From: Helicobacter mehlei
Lineage (GTDB): Bacteria > Campylobacterota > Campylobacteria > Campylobacterales > Helicobacteraceae
NCBI RefSeq assembly: GCF_003660265.1
Contig: NZ_QXQP01000004.1
Span: 1 to 64,000 of the forward strand
Direction of reading: 5' to 3'
DNA length: 64,000 bases
The notes below the pieces were generated by a model. That model was not told the DNA's origin. It saw only the letters and a list, made by a program, of their open reading frames with translations, and did not search any database. Both the position numbers and the translations under genes were made by a program. Positions 1 through 10,684 of this stretch are shown in pieces (position 1 is the first letter of the stretch; each line of letters starts with the position of its first letter).

Positions 1-407
1 GAGAAAAAAGCCCCCACAAAGCCCCCAGAGCCCCCACAAAGCCCAAGTAGCACACGCCACCCCGCCGAGCAAACAAGTTTCCCAAGAACACCCCGTCTCC
101 AAACCTAAAGAGCTCCCTAAAAGCGTAGCTAAAGCCCCAACGCCTACCCCCCCAAAATCCTGCCCCCAAAGCCCCCCCTGCACCGGCGGCGATCCCCAAA
201 GGCATTTACTTGCAAGTGGGCGTGTTTAGCAAAGCCCCCAACCCGCACTTTTTGGAAACCATCAAGCAATACCCCCACCAAGTCCAAGAGATCAACGGGC
301 AAAAGCGTTACTTGATTGGTCCGTATGCCAATCGCGAACAGGCCGATGCGCAAATCGCCCCGATCACTGAGCACATTGGCAAACCCGTCCATGTTGAGAT
401 CAAATAG
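1..407 (+). pseudogene. SPOR-domain protein, 5'-truncated by the window edge and frameshifted
   Basis: The 3' end encodes a SPOR (peptidoglycan-binding) domain: from about 195 the frame reads PKGIYLQVGVFS, then a KRYLIGPYANREQADAQ segment typical of the domain, with stop at 405-407. SPOR domains bind denuded septal glycan, as in FtsN, DedD and RlpA. The upstream Pro/Lys/Ala-rich linker is open in a different frame (position 2) from base 2 to about 150, and the SPOR frame itself has a stop at 126-128, so the two halves do not join. Removing one C from either C7 tract (147-153 or 172-178) would fuse linker and domain. Either this is a real frameshift or a homopolymer error. The N-terminus, presumably a membrane anchor, lies outside the window. 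Family call fairly sure; gene identity unknown. Confidence 0.6.
147..178 (+). repeat. Two C7 homopolymers in the SPOR gene linker
   Basis: C7 runs at 147-153 and 172-178 bracket the point where the Pro-rich linker frame and the SPOR-domain frame must be joined. Loss of one C at either run restores a continuous frame. Confidence 0.6.
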
Positions 408-425
408 CTGTTATTTATTTAATGC

Positions 426-431
426 TATAAT
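426..431 (+). promoter_or_regulatory. Sigma-70-type -10 element upstream of ridA
   Basis: A perfect TATAAT preceded by GC lies about 28 bases before the ridA start codon, in the 51-base gap after the SPOR gene stop. An AAGGAG ribosome-binding site follows at about 449-454. No clear -35 box is visible, which is usual for epsilonproteobacterial vegetative promoters. It probably drives the ridA-dadA-dagA-alr cluster. Confidence 0.55.
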
Positions 432-458
432 GGGACTTTTTATCTTTAAGGAGCATAC

Positions 459-833
459 ATGAAAGCAATCCATTCAGAGCGCGCCCCTAAGGCGATTGGC
501 CCCTACTCCCAAGCTATTGAGAGCCACCATTTGGTTTTTGTATCCGGGCAATTAGGCATTAACCCACAAAATGGAGAATTTGCAGGAGAGGACATCCAAG
601 CCCAAACCAAGCAAGCGATGGAAAATATCAAAGCCATTTTGCAAGAGGCAGGTTTGGGCATGCATGCCATTGTGAAAACCACCATTTTACTTAAGAATTT
701 GGATCATTTTAGCGTGGTGAATGAGATTTACGGGAGCTATTTTAAAGAGCCCTACCCGGCTCGGGCAACCTATCAAGTCGCCAAACTCCCCAAAGATGGT
801 TTGGTGGAGATTGAAGCTATCGCACAAAAATAG
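459..833 (+). CDS. ridA: RidA family reactive enamine/imine deaminase
   Basis: This 124-residue protein has the full length and fold signatures of the RidA/YjgF/UK114 family: N-terminal [15 protein letters not shown], and the C-terminal [24 protein letters not shown] segment containing the catalytic-site Arg. RidA hydrolyses 2-aminoacrylate and other imines released by PLP enzymes and amino-acid oxidases, to ketoacid and ammonia. The location fits: it directly precedes the D-amino acid dehydrogenase dadA (9-base gap), whose product is an imino acid, and the PLP enzyme alr lies two genes further on. The ATG has a good AAGGAG site 5-6 bases upstream. Same order as H. pylori HP0944-HP0943. Confidence 0.93.
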   Translation: MKAIHSERAPKAIGPYSQAIESHHLVFVSGQLGINPQNGEFAGEDIQAQTKQAMENIKAILQEAGLGMHAIVKTTILLKNLDHFSVVNEIYGSYFKEPYPARATYQVAKLPKDGLVEIEAIAQK

Positions 834-842
834 GGAGAGTGC

Positions 843-2087
843 ATGCAAAAAGATGTCGTGGTGATTGGCGGTGGCATTGTAGGTTTGAGTTGTGCTTATG
901 CATTGCATAAACTTGGGCGTCAAGTGAGCGTGATCGAGCAAGGTGATGGGAGCAATGGGACTTCCTTTGGCAATGCTGGGCTCATCTCGGCATTTAAAAA
1001 AACCCCCTTATCTAGCCCCGGTGTAGTCTCAGACACCTTGAATCTCATGCTAAAAGGGCAAGCACCCTTAGATATTCATTGGGGATTAAACCCCCAACTC
1101 TACAAATGGCTGTGGAAATTTGTCAGAAGTGCTAATGTTAAGGCAGCCAAGCGCACGATGGCATTGTTTGAGCACTATGGTTGGATGAGCCTAGATATTT
1201 ACCATGAAATGCTTTCTAAGGGCATGGATTTTTGGCTCAAAGAAGATGGCTTATTGATGATCTACACTTTCAAGCACAATTTCAAAAAAAAGGTCAAATT
1301 GTGCCAGGAACACTACGATCCCAAGACTTACCAGGTTTTTAACGCCCAAGAAACTCTAGAATACATGCCCGTTGCCAAAGAAGATAGCATTGCCGGAAGT
1401 GTGTTGTTGAGCGAAAATGCCCATGTCGATGCTCGGGAAGTGATGGAGAGTTTGCAAGCCTACTTGAAAGAAGAGGGCGTGACTTTCTATTACAACGAAG
1501 AGGTGTTGGATTTTGATTTTGAGGACTCTAAAATCAGCAGTGTTTTGACAAACTACAACAAATACCAAGCTGATACAATCATTTTGGCCACCGGTGCAAA
1601 CCCCTACTTACTTAAGAAAACTAAAAATAACTTTTTGATGATGGGTGCCAAGGGCTATAGCATCACCTTTAGAATGGAGGAGCGTTTAAAGCCCAAGACC
1701 TCTTCTTTATTTGCCGACATCTTCTTGGCGATGACTCCTAGACGGCATGATGTGCGGATCACTTCTAAATTAGAGCTCAACACCAGTGACTCGAGTGTTA
1801 CGGCTTCTCAAATTGCCAACATCAAAAAGAATTTCACCACTTTCACTAAGCCCTTTGAAATGCTAGAGCCCAAAGAGTGGTGCGGGTTTAGACCTCTAAC
1901 CCCCAATGATATTCCCTATCTGGGCTATGACAAACAATACAAAAACTTGATTCATGCCACCGGACTAGGCTGGTTAGGGGTAACCCTAGCACCAGCTATC
2001 GGGCAAATCATCGCTGATTTGACTTTAAAAGGTTGCAACGAGAAAAGCCAAGATACCATGCTCTTCTCGGCTTTTTTTAGAGATTAG
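843..2087 (+). CDS. dadA: D-amino acid dehydrogenase, FAD-dependent
   Basis: A 414-residue protein of the DAO/DadA oxidoreductase family. An N-terminal Rossmann FAD motif is seen at residues 6-17 (VIGGGIVGLSCA), followed by the substrate domain and a C-terminal FAD-contact region (WCGFRPLTPNDIPYLG, then HATGLGWLGVTLAP). It oxidises D-alanine and other D-amino acids to the 2-oxo acid and ammonia, passing electrons to the respiratory quinone pool; it acts at the inner face of the cytoplasmic membrane. Its neighbours form a coherent set: ridA upstream, then a sodium/alanine symporter and alanine racemase downstream. The RBS GGGAGAG lies just before the ATG. Counterpart of HP0943. Confidence 0.93.
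   Translation: MQKDVVVIGGGIVGLSCAYALHKLGRQVSVIEQGDGSNGTSFGNAGLISAFKKTPLSSPGVVSDTLNLMLKGQAPLDIHWGLNPQLYKWLWKFVRSANVKAAKRTMALFEHYGWMSLDIYHEMLSKGMDFWLKEDGLLMIYTFKHNFKKKVKLCQEHYDPKTYQVFNAQETLEYMPVAKEDSIAGSVLLSENAHVDAREVMESLQAYLKEEGVTFYYNEEVLDFDFEDSKISSVLTNYNKYQADTIILATGANPYLLKKTKNNFLMMGAKGYSITFRMEERLKPKTSSLFADIFLAMTPRRHDVRITSKLELNTSDSSVTASQIANIKKNFTTFTKPFEMLEPKEWCGFRPLTPNDIPYLGYDKQYKNLIHATGLGWLGVTLAPAIGQIIADLTLKGCNEKSQDTMLFSAFFRD
2039..2078 (+). terminator. Possible intrinsic terminator overlapping the end of dadA
   Basis: An imperfect 9-bp stem (CGAGAAAAG at 2039-2047 against CTCTTCTCG at 2061-2069, one mismatch) is followed by GC and a run of seven T. It lies inside the last codons of dadA. 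It could attenuate read-through into dagA, but it is weak and coding constraint could also explain it. Confidence 0.3.
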
Positions 2088-2112
2088 TTTTTACACCACT
2101 TAAGGATTATCC

Positions 2113-3476
2113 ATGGCCTCTCTCAATGCGTGGTTAGAGATTTTCAAGACGTGGGTTTGGGGCCCCCCTTGTTAGTTTTGCTTGTGGGCACGGGCTTATT
2201 TTACACTTTTGTGTTGAAGGGCCTACAATTTTCTAAAATCCCCCATGCTTTTAAGGTGCTTTGCACCAGAGACAAGCACTCTAAGGGTGATATTTCACAG
2301 TTTTCAAGTCTAATGCTCTCTATTGGTGCGACCGTGGGGATTGGGAGCATTATTGGCGTGTCTGTTGCCATTGTTTCAGGGGGGCCGGGGAGTATCTTTT
2401 GGATGTGGATCACGGGTTTGGTGGGCATGGCGACCAAATATGCTGAGGGTGTCCTGTCCCTAAAATATAGAGAGGTGGGCAAATTCGGGCACAAGGGCGG
2501 TCCGATGTATTACATCAAAAACGGCTTGAACATGCCCAAACTCGCCTTTATTTTTGCACTCTTTACTTTATTGGCCTCCTTTGGCATTGGGAGCATGACC
2601 CAAGCTAACGCCGTCTCTTCGATTCTCTTACACCATGCTTCTATGCCTGCTTGGTTCTCTGGGATTGTGATCACGGCCATTACCGGGTTGATTTTAATGG
2701 GGGGGATCAAGTCTATTAGCAAATTTAGCGACTATTTTGCTCCCTTTATGGTGCTTTTATACGTGCTCACTACACTTTATATTGTGATCACCCACCCTCT
2801 AGATGCCTTGCAGGCTTTCAAGCTTATTTTTGCTGATGCCCTGCATCCCAAACAAATATTAGGGGGCACAGCCGGGGGGGTAACCTTGTTAGTCATGATC
2901 CAAATTGGGGTTTCTAAAGGACTCTTTTCTAATGAGGCAGGCATGGGGAGTGCTGCCATTGTGGCAGCCGCTTCTAAAAGCGCACATCCGGTCAAACAAG
3001 CTTTAATCACCATGTTACAACCGTTGATCATCACCATGCTGGTTTGTACCTCTACGGCTCTTTTAGTTTTGATGTCGCCTGTGTATAAAGAATTTCACGA
3101 TGCCAGCTTGCTAACCTATGAGAGTGTGCGCTACTTTTACCCCCATGCTGGCTGGATTGTCTTTGCCTCCACCATCTTTTTTGCCTATTCAACCATTGTG
3201 GGCTGGGCTTATTATGGGGAGAGAAGCATTGAATTTACCTTTGGGGAGCGTTATATTTTCCCCTACCGCATTCTCTATCTCATCACTATCTTTGTAGGAT
3301 CGGTTACCAAGCTAGAATTTGTGTGGAATTTCTCAGACATTGCTAATGCACTGATGGCAATCCCCAATCTCATCGCCCTGCTCTTGCTTTATAAAGTTGT
3401 GGTGGCCGAAACGCATGCCTATTTTAACACTTGCCCCAACAACCCCCATGCTTGCCAACCAACCCCCGCGCGCTAG
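2113..3476 (+). CDS. dagA: Sodium/alanine (glycine) symporter, AGCS family, frameshifted near its N-terminus
   Basis: A polytopic permease of about 450 residues. From GPPLLVLLVGTGLFYTF onward it carries AGCS hallmarks, including GIGSIIGVSVAIVSGGPGSIFWMW, GPMYYIKNG and GLFSNEAGMGSAAI. The best start is ATG 2113, with AAGGA six bases upstream, reading MASLNAWLEIFKTWVWGPP. That frame hits a stop right after a C6 tract (2163-2168), and the rest of the protein is one frame away. Adding one C gives the family-typical W-x-W-G-P-P-L-L continuation. As it stands the core is open only from a GTG at 2130 with no ribosome-binding site. The protein should import alanine/glycine with Na+, feeding DadA and Alr. 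Counterpart of HP0942. Confidence 0.85.
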
Positions 3477-4584
3477 TTATGTAGAGGTCAGTACCGCCGC
3501 TCTAGCGCATAATTTTGGAGTGATCCAACAAGCCTGCCAAATGCCCTTAATGGCTGTGGTGAAGGCCAATGCCTACGGTGCGGGTGCGCTAGGGGCTAGC
3601 CATGTGTTTATTGAGCAAGGTGCCATTTATCTAGGCGTGGCAACCTTAGATGAAGCTTTGGAGTTGCGCCAAGAGTTTAGCAAAATTCCCATTTTGATCT
3701 TAGGCTTCACTCCCGATCACATGGCACAAACTCTAGTAGAACAACGCATCACCCAAACAATTTTTTCACTCAAGCAAGCCCAGCATTTCTCAGAAGTCGC
3801 CCTATCTTTAAAACAAACCCTCAAGGTGCATATCAAGATCGATACAGGCATGAGCCGTCTAGGCTTTTTACCCACCCAGCAAAATGCTAAACAAGTGGCC
3901 AAAATCGCCCAACTTAAGGGCCTAGAAGTGGAAGGCATTTTCACCCACCACAGCAACGCCGATGCCCTGTATAAAACTTACGCCCTAGAGCAAGCCGGGC
4001 GTTTTATGGATTTTTTAAACCAACTCAAAGTCTTGGGACTAGAGTTTAAATACCGCCACATGGCCAACAGCGCAGTCGCTCTGTCTATGGAGAATTACGG
4101 CCTAGATTTAGCCCGTGCGGGATTAGCCCTCTATGGTCTGCACCCCTCCATTTACACAGAAGATGCCCTGAATAAAAAGGGCTTAGAATTACAACATGCC
4201 ATCACTCTAAAAGCGCAAATTGTGAGCTTAAAAAACATTGAGGCGGGGCGTTTAGTGGGCTATGGCGAGGGGTATTATTGTTTAGCACCTACAAAAGTGG
4301 GGGTTTTGCCTTTAGGCTATGGGGATGGGTTTTCTAAGATTTTAGGTAACAAGGCTTGGGGGCTCTTGCATGGGCAACAAGTGCCTATCATTGGGGGGGT
4401 GTGCATGGATCAGTGTTTTATTGATGTGGGGGATATCCCTACTCAAGAGGGCGATGAGGTGATCTTGCTAGGCGATCCACAAAGCGGGGCGATGGGAGCT
4501 AGCGATGTTGCTAAGATTTTAGGCATTATCAATTACGAATCCATCACCATGCTCACCCGCCGCTTGCCCCGCGTGTATATCTAG
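3448..4584 (+). CDS. alr: Alanine racemase
   Basis: A PLP-dependent fold-type III racemase interconverting L- and D-alanine for peptidoglycan synthesis. Seen: the PLP-lysine segment AVVKANAYGAGA near the N-terminus, IDTGMSRLGF, YGEGYYCLAP and the C-terminal catalytic region GVCMDQCFIDV. ATG 3448 gives 378 residues and an N-terminus ending in RASYVEVSTAALAHNF, close to the H. pylori enzyme as recalled. The frame stays open upstream to 3397. With this start it overlaps the 3' end of dagA by 29 bases in another frame, implying translational coupling; no separate RBS is obvious. Last gene of the ridA-dadA-dagA-alr cluster (HP0941 counterpart). Confidence 0.9.
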   Translation: MLANQPPRASYVEVSTAALAHNFGVIQQACQMPLMAVVKANAYGAGALGASHVFIEQGAIYLGVATLDEALELRQEFSKIPILILGFTPDHMAQTLVEQRITQTIFSLKQAQHFSEVALSLKQTLKVHIKIDTGMSRLGFLPTQQNAKQVAKIAQLKGLEVEGIFTHHSNADALYKTYALEQAGRFMDFLNQLKVLGLEFKYRHMANSAVALSMENYGLDLARAGLALYGLHPSIYTEDALNKKGLELQHAITLKAQIVSLKNIEAGRLVGYGEGYYCLAPTKVGVLPLGYGDGFSKILGNKAWGLLHGQQVPIIGGVCMDQCFIDVGDIPTQEGDEVILLGDPQSGAMGASDVAKILGIINYESITMLTRRLPRVYI

Positions 4585-4795
4585 GCGATTTGATATGGTT
4601 TGGTGTGCGCAGACCACCAACACGCCCCACCACACTAACGTTTTAAAGCCCAAAACAATGGTAACCAAGATTCCAAAACGACTATAGTCTTTAGACGCAA
4701 TGTAGCGATTTACGCCGACTAAATGGAGGGGGCTCTTGGGGGGCAAACAGCTTATGGAGCAAGACAGTCATCTCCAAGCACAATTCAGATTTCAA
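4585..4795. other. Intergenic gap between convergent alr and dnaJ
   Basis: No firm gene. On the minus strand two short overlapping frames hold a hydrophobic stretch (YSRFGILVTIVLGF then WWGVLVVC) that could be a single membrane helix of a small or decayed protein. They join only if one base is added near a C-rich run at about 4730-4740. No terminator hairpin was recognised. Confidence 0.3.
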
Positions 4796-5926
4796 TCACT
4801 TCTTCACCAAGTCCTGCAACCAGTGTTTGACCTTGCCATAACACACCTCAAAGACATTTTTATATGGCTCGCTCTCATAGCCAAAACTTTCATGGAGTTT
4901 GATGAGGAGTTCTTTTTGCTTCTCATCGAGTTTTTGGGGATAAACAATTTTCACCACCGCGATCAAATTCCCACGCCGACTACTATTGACATCTTTGACC
5001 CCCTCATTTTTGAAGATAAAGGGCGCGTGATCGGCGGTGTTGGGTGGGATTTGCAATTCCAGTTCTTTTTTTAACGAGGGCACCATGATTTTACTCCCCA
5101 ATGGGATAGAAGTGAAAAATACGGGCACTTCAATGTAAATATCATTCCCACGCCGCACAAAATGTTCATCTTCTTCCACCACGGCTTCCAAATACAAATC
5201 CCCACGCATGCCCTGTTGGTATTCATTGCCCCGCCTAGCCACGCGGATACGATTTTGCGCATCAATCCCCTCGGGTACATCTAGGCTAAACTCCTCCTTT
5301 TGGACTATAAAACCCTGACCCTTACAAGAGCCGCATTTTTCTTTGACAACCTGCCCCTTGCCCTGACAATGCGTACAGGTGCTTGCCAAAGTCATAAAAC
5401 CTTGCTGGATAAAACTTTGCCCCCTGCCTTGGCAGTGCGGACAAGTTTGGGTCTTACCCTCCTTAGCCCCGCTCCCCTGACATGCCCCACACCATGCTTT
5501 AAAATCAAGCTTGATATTTTTTTTGCACCCAAAAACAGCTTCTTTAAAGCTCAATTCTAGGGGTACCAACAAGTCTTTGGGGATTTTGGATTGTGGCTGG
5601 CGTTTGCCAAACCCAAAGGCATTGGAGAAAATAGAATCTTCCCCAAACAAATCCGCAAAAATATCGCCCAAATCGCCAAAGCCCCCGCCCATACCCCGCC
5701 CCTCTAAGCCTTGCTTACCATAGCGATCGTAAATTTGGCGTTTTTGATCATCAGCTAGCACGCTATAAGCCTCGCTGATTTCCTTAAATTTCTCCTCAGC
5801 TTCTTTGTCGCCCAAGTTGCGATCGGGGTGGTATTTCAGGGCTAATTTTTTATAGGCTTTTTTGATGCTCTCTTTATCGGCGGTGCGCTCCACGCCTAGC
5901 ATCTCGTAGTAATCCAAAGACTCCAA
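4796..5926 (-). CDS. dnaJ: Chaperone DnaJ (Hsp40)
   Basis: A 376-residue type I DnaJ. Domains in order: J domain (1-70) with HPD at 33-35, a Gly/Phe-rich linker ([20 protein letters not shown]), a zinc-binding domain with four CxxCxGxG repeats ([32 protein letters not shown]), then the beta-sheet substrate-binding domains. It stimulates DnaK ATPase and delivers unfolded clients in the cytoplasm. It is encoded alone here, convergent with alr and separated from guaB by 66 bases. Equivalent to HP1332. Confidence 0.95.
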   Translation of the reverse strand: MESLDYYEMLGVERTADKESIKKAYKKLALKYHPDRNLGDKEAEEKFKEISEAYSVLADDQKRQIYDRYGKQGLEGRGMGGGFGDLGDIFADLFGEDSIFSNAFGFGKRQPQSKIPKDLLVPLELSFKEAVFGCKKNIKLDFKAWCGACQGSGAKEGKTQTCPHCQGRGQSFIQQGFMTLASTCTHCQGKGQVVKEKCGSCKGQGFIVQKEEFSLDVPEGIDAQNRIRVARRGNEYQQGMRGDLYLEAVVEEDEHFVRRGNDIYIEVPVFFTSIPLGSKIMVPSLKKELELQIPPNTADHAPFIFKNEGVKDVNSSRRGNLIAVVKIVYPQKLDEKQKELLIKLHESFGYESEPYKNVFEVCYGKVKHWLQDLVKK

Positions 5927-5992
5927 AATAACCTCTCTGCATTGGTGTTAAAAAAAGCATTCTACTTTAAAAAGATTGATTTAGCATTAAAG

Positions 5993-7447
<1,455 letters not shown>

Positions 7448-7452
7448 TTATC

Positions 7453-8805
7453 TTAAAATGTCAAATTTAACTCCTGCTCCAAGCCGTAAGCCACATCTAA
7501 AATATCCTGCTCCCCAAAAGTCCTCCCAATCAATTGCATGCCAATGGGCAGTCCCGTTTTGTCCTTAGCCACAGGCAAAGAGAGAGCGGGCAGACCCGCT
7601 AAATTCACCCCCACGGTGTAAATATCGCTCAAATACATTTGCAAGGGTGTGGCATGCGCATTAAATTTGGGTGCTACGCTAGGGGCCACAGGGGCTAAGA
7701 TCACATCAACTTCTTTAAAAATTTGGGTGTATTGCTGGGCGATGAGAGTGCGCACCTTTTGGGCTTTGAGGTAGTAGGCATCATAGTAGCCACTACTCAG
7801 CACAAAATTACCCAACATGATCCGTCTTTTGACCTCCTCCCCAAAACCCGTGTTGCGACTCAGGCTATAGAGTTCCTTAAGATTAGAGCTAGCAACGCGC
7901 TGCCCATAACGCACCCCATCAAAGCGGGCTAGATTAGAACTGGCCTCAGCGGTGCTGATCACATAGTAAGTGGCGACATGGTGTTTGCTCTCTAGCAAAT
8001 CAAAGTGGAAGGTCTCATGCCCCATTTCCTCCAATAAATGCACGCTGTCATAATAAGCAATGGCAATGGACTCATCGGCTTCTTGCAAATAATCTTTCAG
8101 CACCCCGATTTTAAGGCGGCGATCCTTGTCTAAATTTTTAAAAGTGAGCGTGCTCTCTAGGGGAGCACTGGTCGAGTCGCGTTTGTCTGCCCCACTAATA
8201 GCATCTAATAAAAGCGCACAATCCTCCACATTTTGGGTAATGGGCCCGATTTGATCTAAACTTGAACTATAAGCCACCAGCCCATACCGACTCACGCGCC
8301 CATAAGTGGGCTTAAGCCCCACACACCCACAATAACTAGCTGGCTGGCGAATGGACCCCCCCGTATCACTCCCCAAAGCGGCAATGGCAACCCCGCCCGC
8401 TACCGCACTAGCACACCCCCCCGAGCTCCCCCCAGCCACACGGCTTAAATCCCTAGGGTTTTTCACCCCCCCATAACAACTTGACTCGCTGGTGCTTCCC
8501 ATGGCAAATTCGTCCATGTTGGCACGCCCAAAGGCACACATGCCATTTGCATGCAATTTGTCAATGACCCCCGCATGGTAGGGCGCGATATAGCCTTGTA
8601 AAATCTGGCTCGCGCAAGTGATCTCCCAACCCTTGACGTTGATGTTATCCTTGATCAAAATGGGTACGCCCGGACCGCTGGAGGCATCTGGTGTGCCGAT
8701 ATAGGCATTTAATTCGGGTTTTTCTGCAACTTTTTGGGCGATCGTGGCTTTGAGTGTGTCTAATTCAGAGACTGATAAAGACATAGCTTGTTTGAGAGTG
8801 AGCAT
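7453..8805 (-). CDS. gatA: Asp-tRNA(Asn)/Glu-tRNA(Gln) amidotransferase subunit A
   Basis: An amidase-signature protein with the Ser-cisSer-Lys triad regions: [12 protein letters not shown] (Lys), [14 protein letters not shown] (cis-Ser) and [13 protein letters not shown] (nucleophile Ser). GatA releases ammonia from glutamine for transamidation of misacylated Glu-tRNA(Gln)/Asp-tRNA(Asn), in the GatCAB complex. The frame is open to 8838, but the ATG at 8805 (protein beginning [15 protein letters not shown], 450 residues) has an AGGAG site eight bases upstream and is preferred. Its stop is 14 bases before guaB. Confidence 0.94.
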   Translation of the reverse strand: MLTLKQAMSLSVSELDTLKATIAQKVAEKPELNAYIGTPDASSGPGVPILIKDNINVKGWEITCASQILQGYIAPYHAGVIDKLHANGMCAFGRANMDEFAMGSTSESSCYGGVKNPRDLSRVAGGSSGGCASAVAGGVAIAALGSDTGGSIRQPASYCGCVGLKPTYGRVSRYGLVAYSSSLDQIGPITQNVEDCALLLDAISGADKRDSTSAPLESTLTFKNLDKDRRLKIGVLKDYLQEADESIAIAYYDSVHLLEEMGHETFHFDLLESKHHVATYYVISTAEASSNLARFDGVRYGQRVASSNLKELYSLSRNTGFGEEVKRRIMLGNFVLSSGYYDAYYLKAQKVRTLIAQQYTQIFKEVDVILAPVAPSVAPKFNAHATPLQMYLSDIYTVGVNLAGLPALSLPVAKDKTGLPIGMQLIGRTFGEQDILDVAYGLEQELNLTF

Positions 8806-8844
8806 AAAATCTCCTAGCATTTTATTTAATCTTAGCAAAATAAG

Positions 8845-10683
8845 CTATGAGTTATCCTTTAAAATCTCTTGGGCTAGGGTTGTTGGATCGATTTTTAAAG
8901 TACACTCCACCGCAACACTATTGCCATGCAAGACATACAAATCACCCACTTCAAAACTCTTCAAATACACCCCCCCGCCCAAAAACTCTAATAGCGCGCT
9001 CCCAACACCCCCCATCAAATACGAATCACTAAAGACATAAATTTTAGAGTAACGGGGCAAAATATTTTGCAAATCTGAATCCAAGGGCTTTAAAAAGCAC
9101 AAATCCAACAACCCCACTTCCAAGCCCTCTGCCTCTAATAACTTCAAAGTCGCATACGCCCGCCCCACGCCATTCCCATAGCCTACCAATAAGATTTTAC
9201 CCCCCTCTTGAAGCCACTCACACTTGCCTAAGGTGTAGGGTTTAGCCTCAAACGCCCCATCAGGGAGCAAAAATGATCCTCTAGGATATCTAAAGGCACA
9301 TGGACCTTGATTGTATTGGTTGGCAAAATAAATCGCCTGTTTTAAAGTGGCGTTATCCCTAGGGGCCAGCAAGACCATGTTGGGGATGGGGCGCAAGTAA
9401 GCGGTGTCTAGCAATCCTTGGTGGGTTTCCCCATCCTCACCCACAATCCCAGCGCGATCGATGGCAAATTTTACAGGCAAGGACATGATTCCCACATCAT
9501 GCACGATCTGATCAAATGCTCTCTGTAAAAAAGTGGAATAAATGCTCACAAAGGGTTTAAAACCCTCTTTAGCTAAAGCCGCCATAGAGGTTACGGCGTG
9601 TTGCTCGGCAATGGCAACATCCCAAAACCTCTGGGGGTAGCTATCTATGAGTTTGCCAAGCCCTGTGCCCCCGGGCATAGCCGCTGTAACCCCCACGATC
9701 TTATCATCTTGGCTAGCCAATTCAAAAAGGGTGTCTGAATAAACCTGTGTGGGGCTCAAGGGCTTAGGAGCACTTTTAAGACTTTGCCCAGTTTTGAGAT
9801 CAAAGGGCCCTACGCCATGCCATTTCTCATATTTCCCCTCTGCGATTTGATAGCCCTTGCCCTTGGTGGTTTGGGCGTGGATGAGTAAAGGTCCTTTGGT
9901 GTCTTTAGCAATTTGGAAGGCTTGGGTGATTGCCTCCAAATTATGCCCATCAACGGGTCCCAAGTAGCTAATGCCTAACTCCTCAAATAAAATCCCGGGC
10001 GTGATGAGCTTAAAAGACTCCTCAAAGCGGTTGGCTAAATAATTCACCCCCTCAGGCATGGACTTTAAAATATTTTTGATTTTCTCGCGCAAAGACTGGT
10101 AGAGCGGGCGCGCCATCAAATGGGACAGCGCATTGCTGATCGCCCCTATGGGTTTGGCAATGCTCATTTCATTGTCGTTTAACACAATCACTAAGGGGTA
10201 TTTGCGATCGCCTAGCTCATCTAGGGCTTCATAAGCTAGCCCTGCACTCAAACTCCCATCGCCCACCATCACCACGGGCACATGATCGATACCCTTGAGT
10301 GCATAAGCCTTAGCCACGCCCACGCCCACAGAAATTGCCGTGGAGCTATGCCCGGCAATGAAATAGTCATAGGGCGATTCACTAGGGCGCACAAATCCGC
10401 TGATCCCCCCAATCTGGCGTAGGGTGCTAAATGCTTCAAAACGCCCCGTTAGGAGTTTATGGGCATAGGCTTGGTGGCTGGTATCAAAAATAAAGGGGTG
10501 CTTGTCTTTGTCAAAGACATTGTGCATGCCCACAATGATCTCAATCGCCCCCAAAGAAGAACTCAAATGCCCACCATTATGGCTAACCACCTCCAAAATG
10601 CGCTCCCTTAAAAGCACGCAAACCTTCTCAAGTTGCGCGCTCTCTAGCCCATAGACTTCTAAATCTTTGAGAACACATTCCAT
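8845..10683 (-). CDS. dxs: 1-deoxy-D-xylulose-5-phosphate synthase
   Basis: A 612-residue transketolase-like enzyme. Seen: N-terminal SSLGAIEI, the thiamine-diphosphate motif (GDGSLSAGLAYEALDELG with NDNEMSI downstream), the pyrimidine-domain catalytic Glu in FWDVAIAEQHAV, and the DRAGIVGEDGETHQG loop. It condenses pyruvate and glyceraldehyde-3-phosphate, the first step of the MEP isoprenoid pathway. Its ATG is one base after the fliH stop, so it is probably co-transcribed behind fliF-fliG-fliH, as in H. pylori HP0351-0354. Confidence 0.95.
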   Translation of the reverse strand: MECVLKDLEVYGLESAQLEKVCVLLRERILEVVSHNGGHLSSSLGAIEIIVGMHNVFDKDKHPFIFDTSHQAYAHKLLTGRFEAFSTLRQIGGISGFVRPSESPYDYFIAGHSSTAISVGVGVAKAYALKGIDHVPVVMVGDGSLSAGLAYEALDELGDRKYPLVIVLNDNEMSIAKPIGAISNALSHLMARPLYQSLREKIKNILKSMPEGVNYLANRFEESFKLITPGILFEELGISYLGPVDGHNLEAITQAFQIAKDTKGPLLIHAQTTKGKGYQIAEGKYEKWHGVGPFDLKTGQSLKSAPKPLSPTQVYSDTLFELASQDDKIVGVTAAMPGGTGLGKLIDSYPQRFWDVAIAEQHAVTSMAALAKEGFKPFVSIYSTFLQRAFDQIVHDVGIMSLPVKFAIDRAGIVGEDGETHQGLLDTAYLRPIPNMVLLAPRDNATLKQAIYFANQYNQGPCAFRYPRGSFLLPDGAFEAKPYTLGKCEWLQEGGKILLVGYGNGVGRAYATLKLLEAEGLEVGLLDLCFLKPLDSDLQNILPRYSKIYVFSDSYLMGGVGSALLEFLGGGVYLKSFEVGDLYVLHGNSVAVECTLKIDPTTLAQEILKDNS

Positions 10684-10684
10684 A

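Noticed and set aside
4736-5074. 112-codon plus-strand ORF opposite the dnaJ 3' end
   Set aside because: It lies antisense to the well-supported DnaJ C-terminal domain and has no family features or ribosome-binding site.
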